Positions 7,858 through 18,184 of a stretch of 22,343 bases of DNA are shown one piece after another. Each line of letters starts with the position of its first letter. Within the stretch, counting starts at the first letter, position 1. The stretch comes from Chara braunii. Taxonomy: Eukaryota; Streptophyta; Charophyceae; Charales; Characeae. The stretch is from NCBI GenBank assembly GCA_003427395.1, contig BFEA01000627.1, positions 75,704-98,046 of the forward strand. Direction: 5' to 3'. The position numbers and the translations under genes were made by a program. Below the pieces are notes generated by a model. It did not search any database. It was not told where the DNA came from and saw nothing but the letters and a program-made list of their open reading frames with translations.

Positions 7858-10800
7858 CTATCTGTTGTTTGTTTGGTTTGCTAAAACGGAGCCAATGGAC
7901 ATTCCTGTGACATGGGATCTACTTTGAGGCGGGTCTGAGGGCTGTGGTATGGTTAGTCTATTGTGTCTCCATTGTCCGAACTGTATTCTGTTCTGGGAGA
8001 TTGTTGCTATTCTCCCTTCCCCTAGCTGCTTTTTGTTAAAAACTTCAATAATTTTGTCTCTATCGACCAGATTCTTCTCTATTTTCCTACACACTCTCTT
8101 CCAGCACCCTCTGTATTCCATCTCTAATATATTTAGGACCCCTTCCCATGTTTCCTGCACCTGACTTGACGTGCGGTCTAGCGTCTCTTGACATCTTCTT
8201 TTCCATATCATCCATAATGTTGCCAGACGTAGAATGTGAAAGAAAATGGTCTTGTGTCCCTGCCAATTGGGTGGGATGTGCAGGCCCAGTAGGAGAGTAA
8301 GAGGGTCTGTAGGGAGGGTTTTCTTTGTGATTATATGCCAGAGATCTTTTGTGTTGGACCAGAGTTGTTCTGCTTTTGGTCAGTGTATTAGGCAATGGCC
8401 CACGTCTTCTACGTGACCTTCCGGGCAGATTGCACATAGCTCTTGTAATGGGGTCCTGGCTTGAAAGTTTCTCCTCTTGTTCAACCATTGGTTGACTGGG
8501 AGAGCCAGGTGGGCGAGTAGCCACTAGAAACTTCTAATTTTGACTTGGTTGATGTTCAGAAACCCAGTCCAGGGGATGTTCGGGATACGATTTTGGGTAA
8601 GATCAAAATGTGCCTCCCATCTTTGGCCTACAATTTGGGTTATGGGCTGCGACCTTGTCCTTAGTGCGTAGCCTAGTTTGGTTGTGTATTCCAAGATGTT
8701 GGTGCGCTTTTCTATGTTGAGCCTCCCTGATTTCCTTTTCCACGCCCATTCCACCAGGTCAATCTCCAAGTCCTCGATACTGGTTTGTGAATTGTAGAAT
8801 CGGTGGTCCTGCGTTTCTATTACCCTCACCTTCCTTAACGTTTGTTCATGCTAGGCCACTGCCCCTGTGGAGTTTTTGCTTAGTAGGCTTGTTGATGCGC
8901 CTGGGTCCTCGATTGTGTAAATATCGCATATGAGCCACTTGTTTCCTGTGCCTTCTCTGGTTCGAAACTGATAGGCTGTCCTCGGTGGGCTCTCCGCCTT
9001 CTCCGCTGCCCAGTCTCCTGTCTTCCACAAGTATCGGCTTCTGAGAAGTGTAAACCAGCTTTCAGGAATTGAAATTAAAATATGGTTGAGATTCTCTTGC
9101 AGGTTGTGGCAACCTTTTAGCTGTTCCCTTAGTTCTCCTGCTGTCTTCCATCTCGATTCCTCGTTGTGCCATAAGTGCTTGATCTGCCATACCCCTTTTT
9201 ATACCCACGATCCCCATCTTGAGTCTTTGGCTGTTAGGGTCCAAGGTTTCCTTTGTGTGTCCAAAATCCACTGGTTGTAGAAGAGTGGTTGTCTGAGCAC
9301 ATCTTCCTTGGCTGTGGGTTCCCTTACTTTCGCTGGTAATATCTCTCTCCATGTTTTCAGTAGGTTTTGCCAAAAGTCATTATCGTCTGCTTCCTCTTCT
9401 TCCAGTTCTGTTGTTCTGATCGTGCCCCTCATTGCCCATGATTTAGCCATGATCCAAAACAAACCTTCCATGTTGTCCGGAGTTTTGAATTTGGCTAGTT
9501 TTTGTATCCTCTGTAAGGCTAGGTGGGTCCATGGTAAGTTATCGTACATGATCAGTTTAAGGATCCATTTGGATTGTAGTACCTTGATATGTGTTTCAGG
9601 ATCAAGGATCCCTAAACCTCCCTTGGATTTTTGGTTGAGGACATACTTCCAGGCCACCTTCGATATGAAATGTTCCTTGGACGGGTTTCCTGACTAGAGG
9701 TAGGCCGCTGCTCTTCTCCTAAGTTGGTATCTAAGCTGTTTGGGGGGGCTCCAAATCGTTGCTGCATACCAGAGCATTGAGAAGATTGAGGCGTTCAGGA
9801 TCATGGCCCTACCCAAGATAGACGTGTACACGTTCGTCCAGCTCCCCATTTTTGTCAGCATCCTATTCATTATTACTGGTGCCATTGCTCGATTAGGGCT
9901 GCATTTAGACATCTGGATGCCCAGGAATCTGAGGCGTTCGTTACCCCGGTTCCAGGTCATTCCTTCCCGGGTTCTTTGAGGTGTGTTCAGCTGTGGATCC
10001 GTTAGCCACCAACCAACCTGTTGTTTTGGCCCAATTAATTTTCATTTCTGATGCTAGCTGGAATGCTTGCATCGCTCTTGTGAGTGCTTCAAAGGAGGAA
10101 TCTGAGGCCCATATAAGTACCGTTAGGTCGTCTGCGAAAAGGATTGTAGTGGGCAGGTTGGGGGCGTGTGTTCTGTCCTCTATCAGCCTTTCTATCGACG
10201 GGTCTTTTCTCAGGAAGGATGCAATAGCTTCCATGATGAACAGGAAAATAGGGGCGGCTAGGGGGTCTCCATGTCTTACGGAGCGAGTCATGCGATAGGG
10301 TTGAGAGATATGCCCATTAACTTCTACTCACCCTAAAGCATCAGAGTAGAGTATCTGGACCCATCTTCTGAAATTTGGTCCTACCCCCATTTTTTCCATG
10401 CTTTGTCGGAGGAAATTCTAGTTAACTTGGTCATAAGCTTTTTCGAAGTCAAAAAAGAGGATCGCTGCATTCATTCTTTTGTCTTGTATGTATCTTACGG
10501 ATTCTGAGAGGGTCACTACGTTGTCTAGGATGAATCTTCCTGGTATGAATCCTGTTTGGTCTAGATGAAAACAAGTCCTTGTTATGGATTTGATTCTATT
10601 TGCTAGAAGTTTTGCCAGGATTTTGTGCGTGACCGTGAGGAGCGAGATAGGCCTATAATTCCTGATGTCTGACCGGTCTACCTTCTTGTCTAAGAGGGAG
10701 ACTACGCCAGTAGTTTGCTTTCCACCTAACGTCCCTCTTGCCCAGGACTTTTCTAGATATTGGAAATATTCATTGCCTAGGACTGGCCAATACGCTACCC

Positions 10801-12460
10801 AAAATTATTTTGACAATCCGTCTATTCCTGGGGTTTTGTTCGCTTTCATGGATTTCAGTGCTTCAAAGACCTCTTGTTTGCTAATGGGGGCGTCGAGTGC
10901 TTCCGCCTACTCCATTGATATTGTCCTATCAAGATGTGCGAGGAATTTCGCTCTGGCTTGGGATGTTTCCTGTTGTGGTTGGTTCTATTCTTTAGAAGTG
11001 TACAACTTTTGGAAGAAAGTCGTCCTTGTCGATAGCATTAACTGAGGGTCCGAAGTTGGGCCTTGGTCCGTTTGGAGTTTTTTATAATAGTGTTTCTCGC
11101 GTTTGTTTTGATCTTATTGAAGAAAAACTTAGTCATCTTTTCTCCCTCGTCCCACTCCTTTATTAGTGTTTCTCGCGTTTGTTTTGATCTTATTGAAGAA
11201 AAACTTAGTCATCTTTTCTCCCTCGTACCACTCCTTTATTCTGGCTCGCATCCTCAGACCCTTGTTCTTCCAATCTTCCCAATCTGAGAGCTCCTGTCTA
11301 GCTTGTTCTAGGACCGTTTCATATAGGCTGCATCCTGGTGCGTTTTGTAGATTCCTTTCTGCTACTCTTACCGCTTGGCAGAGTTCTTCTGTTCTTGCCT
11401 TCCCTTTTTATGTTAGTACTTGAGACGCCCTAGCGATGGCTTCCGAAATGGTTGTGACCAGGTCCGGGAAGTCCTGCCTGGAGTGGTCGTGGTTGATACA
11501 TGTTGTTAGTACTGCCCCTCTTATCTCTTTGGTGTTTAATATCGAGTTGTTGATTTTGAAAAAACTTTTACCTCTGGTGGGTGACGATCCTAGTTTTAGT
11601 CGTAGCGTGATTGGTTTGTGATCTAGTCCCGAGTAGTAGGGTAGGTCTCCTATCCCTACGCTATGAATGGTGCCTATGAGTGCATTTGAGATTAGGAAGT
11701 AATCTATTCTTGACGACGAGATGTGTTGGCTTTTGTTCCTTTTAACGTAGGTGAACTTCTTATTGTCTGGGTATAGGATCCTAAACGGGTCAATGAGATC
11801 TTTTTCGATCATCAGGTCGTGGATAGGAATTGCCTCGTTCCATGGAGTCAGTTCCGATCCATGCGTACTTCCTGAAACGCAGTCCTTTGCTGGGTCCAAG
11901 GTTGCGTTCCAGTCTCCTGCTAGGATAAGTTGTGTACTATGGTCGCATTTTGGTAGTATGTTTTCAATTAGCCGTGTTCGTTCGGTTAGGGTGTTCGGGC
12001 AGTATACCGTGATCAGTGTGAATCTCTCTTCATAGATGTGCAAGTCAAGACTTGCCCATCTGTCATCTTCTGTGTCTATGTTCTCCGCCGTTTTGGCGAT
12101 CTTAGTTGCCCCCCTGGAGTTTGCACGGGTTAGGATGGCTACTCCGGCTGAATTGGAACGCGGTGTCGGTGCCCAAATCGTTTCCTTTGCCCATTTTAGT
12201 CTCTTTAGTACTTGGGTCTGTGCTCTTTGGTGTTCATCCGATGTGGTCAGGTGTGTTTCTTGGAGGCACAGTATGTCTGGCGGAGTTTTCTCGAACCAGC
12301 CCGTATCATTGATTGGATTGTCCCATTTCCTTTGGTTTGTGAGCAGAGACAGCATACCGTTTACATTCCATGAGATGATTTTTAGATCAGGTTCTGGTTT
12401 GCGGAGGGTGAATTTTCGTATTGCATTGGGGGTTTGTCCGGGGCTGTCCAAATCCTCCAT
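7858..12460 (-). pseudogene. LINE-B ORF2: endonuclease plus reverse transcriptase, broken
   Basis: ORF2 supplies target nicking and reverse transcription. The N-terminal APE endonuclease (12460-11408, 350 codons open) looks intact, with SWNVNG (N32), QETHL (E68), GDWN (D183, N185), SRIDYF (D253) and DHKP (D280, H281). The RT follows at about 10680-9940, with NYRPISLL, DQTGFIPGR, FDFEKAYDQVN, HGDPLAAP and the FADD active site at 10127-10138. In-frame stops fall at 10418-10420 (TAG) and 10328-10330 (TGA). Distal RT segments are at 9960-9694 and 9657-9199. The zinc-binding C-terminal domain (LCAIC...HCLIH) lies at about 8390-8450, and the last open segment ends with TAG at 7858. A 76-base tandem duplication (11088-11239) shifts the frame between endonuclease and RT. 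It cannot make full-length enzyme; an isolated endonuclease fragment is conceivable. Confidence 0.93.
11088..11239. repeat. 76-base tandem duplication inside LINE-B ORF2
   Basis: 11088-11163 and 11164-11239 are the same 76 bases with one difference (C at 11151, A at 11227). Because 76 is not a multiple of three, the second copy shifts the reading frame. On the minus strand the unit encodes a KMTKFFFNKIKT motif. High identity implies a recent event. Confidence 0.97.
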
Positions 12461-12507
12461 GTTTGTAACTCAGATTCACCCTACGTCTGTCGGCATAATG
12501 GAGTTCT

Positions 12508-15368
12508 TTAGGTGTCCCTTGTAGCTATGTGTCGTTCTGTGAAGATGTCAGTCCAGAGCTTCTTCTCAAGGAAGTCTGGCTCCAAGGTGAAGATACCATA
12601 GGTCGTGGCCAGTGCGCTACTCAGTGCTGCTTTCTTGGCCGCCATCTCCCCTCCCAGCAGGCCGTATGGCATGGCTTTGACGGCTTGTCATGGTACCCAG
12701 CAAAGGCCCCCTTTCAGACTGTCCGCCTCTTCTAGTTTCAGCAGTAAGGGTCTCAAGTCCGCCGCCTGTTTCACGTCATCTTTGTCCTTCTATTCCTCCC
12801 TCCCCTCTTTCTTAGTGCCAATGTGCATTTTGGTAGGCACATTGTCTGAGATGACGTTGCACAGAGTCGGTTGGTTGATATCTTTTTCTGTGACAGAGAT
12901 CAGGGCATGTGATTTGTGGTATGCCACTTCCCAGGTTTCGTACCGAGTGTTCCAGTGGTACGGTAGGATTATGCGCGTTCTAGGGCTGCTGCGTGCATTG
13001 AGCCTGGTTGTGGCTTCGATGTCCTTGTGATCCCCCGCTGCTATGTCCTTGAGGGTTAGGCAGTTGTCGTCCAGCTCTGGATTCTGGTCCTTCAATGTAT
13101 TCACTTGTGCTTCTAGGATCGCAGCTTGCCTCCTCAGGTCTTCCACAAATACTTATTCTGCTGATCTTTGGTCCTGTTCCTCCTCTTCCTTGGTAGGTGA
13201 ATCCAACATCATTTTTTGTTTTTTGTTTTTTCCTTTCTGTTTTGTGTTCGGCATAGACTTTGGGCCAATTGAAGTTTTGTTCATAGATGTTGTTGTCTGT
13301 CCTGACTTTGTTCCTTTACACCCTTGTCTTCATGCTGTATTGTGCGCATAGAATTCATTAATCTCCTCCTCTCTTTTGAGGATTTCGTATTTGTTTTCCA
13401 TTGTGATTTCCTCCTCTCGTTTGGTTGCAGATCTGAGGTTGCGAAGGTGTTTGTGGTGCACCAGACGCACTTCCAGTTCCACGGATCTGTTCAGTTCCAA
13501 AGAAAGCACATACTGTTGTACGTAATCCAGGGATTCTGAATCAGTATCGTGATTGTTGTTCTCGTCTTCTATGTCTGTGTCATCCCCCCCCTCCTCATCC
13601 TCATCCTCATTCTGGTCATCTGTGTCTAATCTTTCCGAAACGCTCTCCAGCCGTGCCCTCTTGGTACCCCTATCTACCTCTGTTTGTGAGCAGTCCATGC
13701 TGTCCTCCGAGCTTGGTTGTTAGGAATGATCCTCCTCCATTCCCGCTGGTGTGTTCCCCTCTGTTTCCTTTGCATACCCTTCCTTTGTGTTGGACGGTTG
13801 ATCAGTGTGCTTGCTGCATCCCTCGCCCCTGTCAGCGGAAAGAGCGCTTGCGAGTCCTATCGTATTCTATCTCCTTCTTCCGGTCCCGTTTGTCACGGAT
13901 TCACAGGGTGAGTCCTATTTGCGTTTCGAAGATCCGTTCGTCCGCAAACTGCCGCCTTCCTGTCTGGCGGTTGCGACCGACCTGGGTGTCGAGCAGACCA
14001 AATCCTGTTGGTTTTCTGACGGGACTCTTGCTCTTTGGTTTTCCAGATATGCTTTCTCCTCGTTTTTCCCTATCTCGTGCAACTCTCTCATTGTATCCAG
14101 TCTTTGTTTTTCATCCAACAGACTTGCCTCTTTGATTACCCGTGCTGTCAGAAACCCTGTGCATTTGTCGTCCATCCTTTTGGCCCCTACTTCCCTCCAT
14201 CTATTGTCGTAGGGGGGGTAGGGGGGGTAGATATCTGGCTTCAACTTGGGTTCCCCCGGGAGGACCCAGATCCATCTCAGGCTCTCCAAGTTGTCGTCGA
14301 ATATCCACCCCTTGTATTGAGCTTCGTTTATGTGCCATACCCCCGACTTTGTGTCACACTCTACCAACATTGACTGTTTGAGTGTGATCTCTGTTCCTTG
14401 ACTGTTTGAGTGTGATCTCTGTTCCTGCAGTGAGTGTGATCTTCCTTGTCGTGTCCCCTGTTAGCGGACAACGCATGTCAAGGTGACCTCTGTTCCTGCA
14501 GCGGAAACAGTATGGGTTTGTCTTGGTGGATAGAAAAACATTTAGTTTTTGTTCGCTTTTTCTGAAAATCCAGACTTCAGGGAATTTAGGTGGTGTTCCT
14601 GACGATACCTCGAGACATGCTACCCGTGCGTCATGGTTTGGACCCATGAACTCTGGGTTTGCCGGCAGCCAATCTATGATTGGATTGTTGGGGTACTCCT
14701 CTTGCAACCTCTTTTGCACGAAGCTGTGTAGGCCTTCAGAGAGGTTATTGAACTGCACCCAGAAATGATCTATGAGCATCGTCTGATGGTGGCGGGATGC
14801 TTCGGCTTGGGGCTCTCTGGGAGGCTTCCATGACTGGATCGTAACGACCAGCCCCTTGCACTTCAGGGAACCCAGGGACGTTAAAAACTGTGCGTATGTC
14901 ACACAGCAGCATTACCGTGTATCTTCCTCTTTTGTGGTAGGACACCTCGGGTTCCGTGCCCGGAACACTTTCCATTACTATCAGCCTATCCCTGACTCAC
15001 TTCCTCTTTTCGTTTAGAGGTAGATCTTTGTTCTTGTTCGTGAAGTTAAACAGCACTGCGTGTTTTTCATACAACTCGTTCAGTGATTGCAGTTGCTGTT
15101 TGGGATATTCCCAGATTTCCACTTCCATTTCTTTCCCTGCTGTGTTTTTTCTGATTTCCTTAGTTTTGATGATTTCTTCCTTTATTTCTGTCTTGCTCAT
15201 TAGGAAATCGATAGCTCTCTGCCCCAGAGTTTTCGGGGTGGGTGAAGCTCGTCGAGTGCTCTCTGAAGAGGTCTGGGAGGGGGTGCTCGAAGTCAGGGAG
15301 GCAGCGGGGTTTGCGGCTGTGGGCTGATTCAACGCTCTGCGGGCGGCTTGGGCATATGTTGCCGCCAT
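12508..15368 (-). pseudogene. LINE-B ORF1: long gag-like protein with CCHC knuckle, broken
   Basis: ORF1 proteins bind element RNA. A start ATG at 15368 opens an Ala/Ser/Thr-rich segment (MAATYAQAARRALNQP) ending at a stop at 14997; the same frame continues at 14975. A frameshift near 14890 leads into 14902-14354. That segment has a canonical zinc knuckle, C-x2-C-x4-H-x4-C (C132, C135, H140, C145; 14468-14509). A 28-base duplication (14370-14425) shifts the frame again. From 14370 one frame runs to a TAA at 12508-12510, interrupted by several stops. It includes a charged acidic tract (about 13615-13550, D/E/N-rich) and a predicted coiled coil (MEDLRRQAAILEAQVNTL at 13146). Total length of about 950 codons is unusually long for a LINE ORF1. 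ORF2 starts 47 bases downstream. Confidence 0.85.
14370..14425. repeat. 28-base perfect tandem duplication in LINE-B ORF1
   Basis: 14370-14397 is repeated exactly at 14398-14425. Removing 28 bases brings the zinc-knuckle frame (14902) and the downstream frame (14370) into register, so this duplication accounts for the frameshift. A third partial match (GAGTGTGATCT) follows at about 14432. Confidence 0.97.
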
Positions 15369-16773
15369 GGCTGAATCAGAGGCCTGCGGAGCTTTACCTG
15401 CGGTGCGGGGTGTCCTTTACGGGGTCGAAAACTGTGGCGGTTTGCCTCCCCGTTCAGAGATCGATTTCGGCCCAGCGCTGTTTGCTGGGAAGATCCAGCT
15501 GCTGGAGGATGTGGGATCCTAATCAGAAGATGATGGAAGGAAGCTAGAGCCTGATCAGTCTCACAGGTGGGTAGTGGTTCATTACCTCTTTGTGAGGGAT
15601 AGGAATTCCAGACATATGCCGATATAGACTGTTCTTACAAATAATGATAAAAGCTCTTTAAAATTAGATGTGCAATATGTCTTTTCGGCAATTGTGCCCT
15701 CGTAAAAAGGGGCGAAGATGAAGTGTAGTAAATGGCGACGAAAATTGAAAGGCTACAGCGAATATTTGAGTACTGAAAATAATGCTAAAACGAGAAATGT
15801 TGAATACTGAATAATTGTTAATGATGTTAAAAGAAATCAATAATCTAAATTTATTCCGCTTCCGGATCTGGTTTCCTTGTTGTTGGCGTGTTTGTTGGGC
15901 GAGTGGCAGGAAACTGGTGGGGGGGGGGAGGAGGGGGAGGGGTAAGATGTGTCGGGGGCAGTGATAGGGGAGCGGGTAGGGGGGTTGACTAAAAGCGGAG
16001 GGGCCGGGGTAGGGATCATCGCTGCTCGGGAATGTGACTGTCGAGAATGGCGGGCGGGGAGTGCTGTTGGTGATCTGTACTTCCTCTTCGTGCCGTGTTT
16101 GGGTGATGTTAGGATCTACGATTTGTGGTTCTCGTCTTCCTGCTTTCTGTTCCCAGGTTTGGCTGGGAGTCCTCGAGCACTTGTCCCTTCCGTTCTCGCT
16201 GCTGTCGTTTGCTGTCGCTTGGGTTCTTGTCCTTCCACTGTCGCAGGCGTCAGGTGGGGTCGGAGGAGGTGCTTGAGTGGACTTTTAACTTACTGTAGGC
16301 GTTCTTGGGAGTTTTCGGAACTTGCACGATGTGGGGATGCGTTGCATAAGAGGTTTTACCGGTTCCTGCTCCCTGTCCAGAGGAGTCTCTCCTCCCGTTG
16401 GCCGAAATTCTGGCTACCACGCTCCCTTGCTATCATTGCTCCATTCCTGCTTCTGTCCTCCTCCTGAATCCTCTTACGTCCCTCGTCCTTTCTTGCTTAT
16501 AGTCGTGCTTCGCGCTGTTCGTTCGATTGTTCCTCCTCTCCTTGTCCCCCTCTCTCCTCTCTCTCTCCCCCCCTGTTGTCTCCGTACTTCATGTGGCCAC
16601 GCCCGTAGGCGTGGCGTGGCGTCGTGGGGCTTCTCGCCCTCACGTCACTTTCCCGCGCAGAATCGCATGTTCGAAAAACGAGTAAAAGGCGCGGCGGTTT
16701 CGCGCCCGTCTTCGCGTCGTGCGTGCCCTTCCGAATTTGAACATGCGCTCACCGGGGCGGCGCAGTCGCCCTC
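15369..16773 (-). promoter_or_regulatory. Putative LINE-B 5' leader and internal promoter
   Basis: This stretch lies between the LINE-B ORF1 start and its right target-site duplication. The 5'-most part (about 16590-16773) is dense in CpG, unlike the rest of the window. It contains TTTCGCGCC (16698-16706) and TTTCCCGC (16649-16656), both fitting E2F consensus sites. It also contains ACGTCA (16642-16647), a bZIP-type core, and a perfect inverted repeat CCACGCC/GGCGTGG around 16597-16614. Pyrimidine-rich sequence occupies about 16480-16580. 15590-15850 is markedly AT-rich and may be a separate insertion. Promoter function is inferred from position and composition. Confidence 0.55.
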
Positions 16774-16788
16774 TGGCCATCAGATTTT
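16774..16788. repeat. Right target-site duplication of LINE-B
   Basis: Partner of 6684-6698 with one mismatch. It marks the change from CpG-rich element sequence to ordinary AT-rich intron (TTTTGTTCACAACAAAG). Confidence 0.7.
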
Positions 16789-17564
16789 GTTCACAACAAA
16801 GAACTAGTTAAACTTCCATACGGAGGACACATTCAACATGTTATGATATTAATAATTAATTGCATGTGAAGTGCTACAAACAAAGATATTGAATATAGGA
16901 TGTCTCCCCTTCCATCTCTTTCCCCACTCCTCCATTCCCCGTCCCTCCTCCTTCCCTCTCTACCTCATCCAAAAATCCGATGTCTCCCCCTCACCCCCCA
17001 CCCTTCTGTTTTTCAGCTCTTGGTGCATTACCCAGTAGTCTAGCTGATTTCATTTTCAAGTATTTTGGCTAATGTTATCTATCAGATGGCATGCTTTTTG
17101 TCATCATACTCTTCTCTGCTCATATGCTCTTGAATTCTGTAGTGGCTTGAGTTAGTGTCTGAGTGGCCAAGTCTTTGTTGTATGCTAGACGTTCCACTTC
17201 TCTTTTTGTCTTTTCTTTCCCACCTTATGATTGAATGGTCATGGCTCTTAACACCTCCATTCCTTCCTGTTGTCATTTGCATTACATAACTATGATCTCC
17301 TATTAAACCACGACTCCAACCTCCTCTGCACTGTTCATGTTCCTTGTCTACAACTACCGGGGCAAAATCTATGGTGCCTAGACCCACTAGAGGTTCGGTG
17401 GGGAATGATACCACAATTATTTTTTTTTCACGGCGGCACTGTAGATTTTAGGCTCGGGGAAATGCAACTTTTGGTTTGTCAAAACAGGTTCAGATGGAGT
17501 GGCGGTTGAAAGAGTTTACGCCCAATGGATTATTGGAACCATGCCCTAAGGCTGGTGAGCAGGC
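16789..17564. other. Intronic sequence, no gene seen
   Basis: AT-rich at 16800-16900, then a C/T-rich stretch at about 16905-17010, then mixed sequence. A minus-strand frame is open at 17414-17082 (110 codons), but it resembles no family I know and has low coding character. A diverged 47-base repeat at 17466-17512 recurs at 19689-19736. Confidence 0.6.
17466..17512. repeat. Dispersed repeat unit, copy 1
   Basis: The core TTTGGTT..CAAAACAGGTTC and a later GGTTGAAAG segment match 19689-19736 with roughly a quarter of positions different. Family unknown; the pair flanks the last visible exon. Confidence 0.6.
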
Positions 17565-17695
17565 CTTTTTTTTTTTGTTATAGGGGTAGCCCCTAACATT
17601 GTTGATCGACCTGGTTCTGATCAGGATCTGAGCTCGTGATCTGTTTGCAAACGGTTAGATGTGAATGCCATTCAGCCACACAGGCTGGATCACCT
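17565..17695 (-). mobile_element. tRNA-derived SINE-like copy, minus strand
   Basis: Read on the minus strand, the head holds GTGGCTGAATGGC (A-box-like, 17667-17680). GAGCTCAGATCC (B-box-like, 17624-17635) follows 31 bases later, then about 45 bases of body and an A-rich tail (poly-T 17565-17576). This is the usual order for a pol III SINE. Both boxes diverge from consensus, so it is probably an old copy. No target-site duplication was recognised. Confidence 0.55.
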
Positions 17696-17856
17696 TGGTT
17701 ATCCTCGGTTTGACAGAAGAGCTAAACATTAGTTGTCAGTACTGTATTTCAAACGCAATTGTCATTTGACTGCACAAACTAGTTACTGCAGCCGTGCAGG
17801 GATGGGGCAGATATCACAAGCGGTATGGTTCCACTTTTGAACACCGAGTCACGACT

Positions 17857-17942
17857 GCAGTGGTTAAGGCGTCTGTCCTTTGAGTGTGAGAAAGCCGGTT
17901 CCTTGCAGGTCGATCCATCAGTTGTTGGACATACAAACCAAC
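17857..17942 (+). mobile_element. tRNA-like SINE copy 1 of a related pair
   Basis: GCAGTGGTTAAGGCGTCTG resembles the D-arm/A box of a tRNA-Ser or tRNA-Leu. A GGTTCC/GGTCGATCC region fits a decayed B box. The distal part, 17899-17942, is almost identical to 18139-18184. It cannot be an active tRNA because the acceptor and anticodon arms do not fold. Confidence 0.6.
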
Positions 17943-18082
17943 AGATTTGCGTGGTAATTGTCCGGGGAATAATACTTGGAGGAGGTGGCTATGTGCGGAA
18001 GGGTTAAGTTCTGTAGGGGGGTCCCATAGGGATGCCGTGTGTGGAGGAATGTACGGATCTGCTGCAGCAGAACAGGGTTGGA

Positions 18083-18184
18083 GTGGTGGTTAAGGCGCCT
18101 GACAGTTGAGCGCGAGATCATCGGTTCAATAACTTCAATTCCTTGCAGGGTCGATCCATCAGTTGTTTGGACATACAAACCAAC
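18083..18184 (+). mobile_element. tRNA-like SINE copy 2 of a related pair
   Basis: GTGGTTAAGGCGCCTGAC (A box) at 18086-18103 and ATCGGTTCAATAAC (B-box-like) near 18120 match copy 1. The shared end from TTCCTTGCAGG to CATACAAACCAAC differs at about two positions. The copies lie 240 bases apart in the same orientation, and their outer flanks differ, so they are either two insertions or an old duplication. Confidence 0.62.

Larger units (their letters stand above)
6699..16773 (-). mobile_element. LINE-B: about 10-kb apparently full-length degenerate LINE
   Basis: A minus-strand non-LTR retrotransposon. In its own 5' to 3' order it has a CpG-rich leader (16773-15369), ORF1 with a zinc knuckle (15368-12508), ORF2 (12460-7858), a 3' UTR with telomere-like motifs (7857-6788), the conserved 3' block (6787-6731) and a poly-A tail (poly-T at about 6695-6716). 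Matching direct repeats at both ends (6684-6698, 16774-16788) define the limits. APE endonuclease, RT and a zinc-binding C-terminal domain in one ORF2, plus a gag-like CCHC protein, resemble plant L1-type elements. Stops, frameshifts and two tandem duplications inactivate it. It is antisense to dynein. Confidence 0.85.

Noticed and set aside
9308-9697. + strand open frames over the LINEs (for example 9308-9697, 12036-12524, 13653-14135)
   Set aside because: These are antisense shadows of LINE ORF1 and ORF2, whose minus-strand frames carry the recognisable motifs.
17082-17414. 110-codon minus-strand frame as a host gene
   Set aside because: No known family, no coding signature; expected by chance in intronic sequence of this length.
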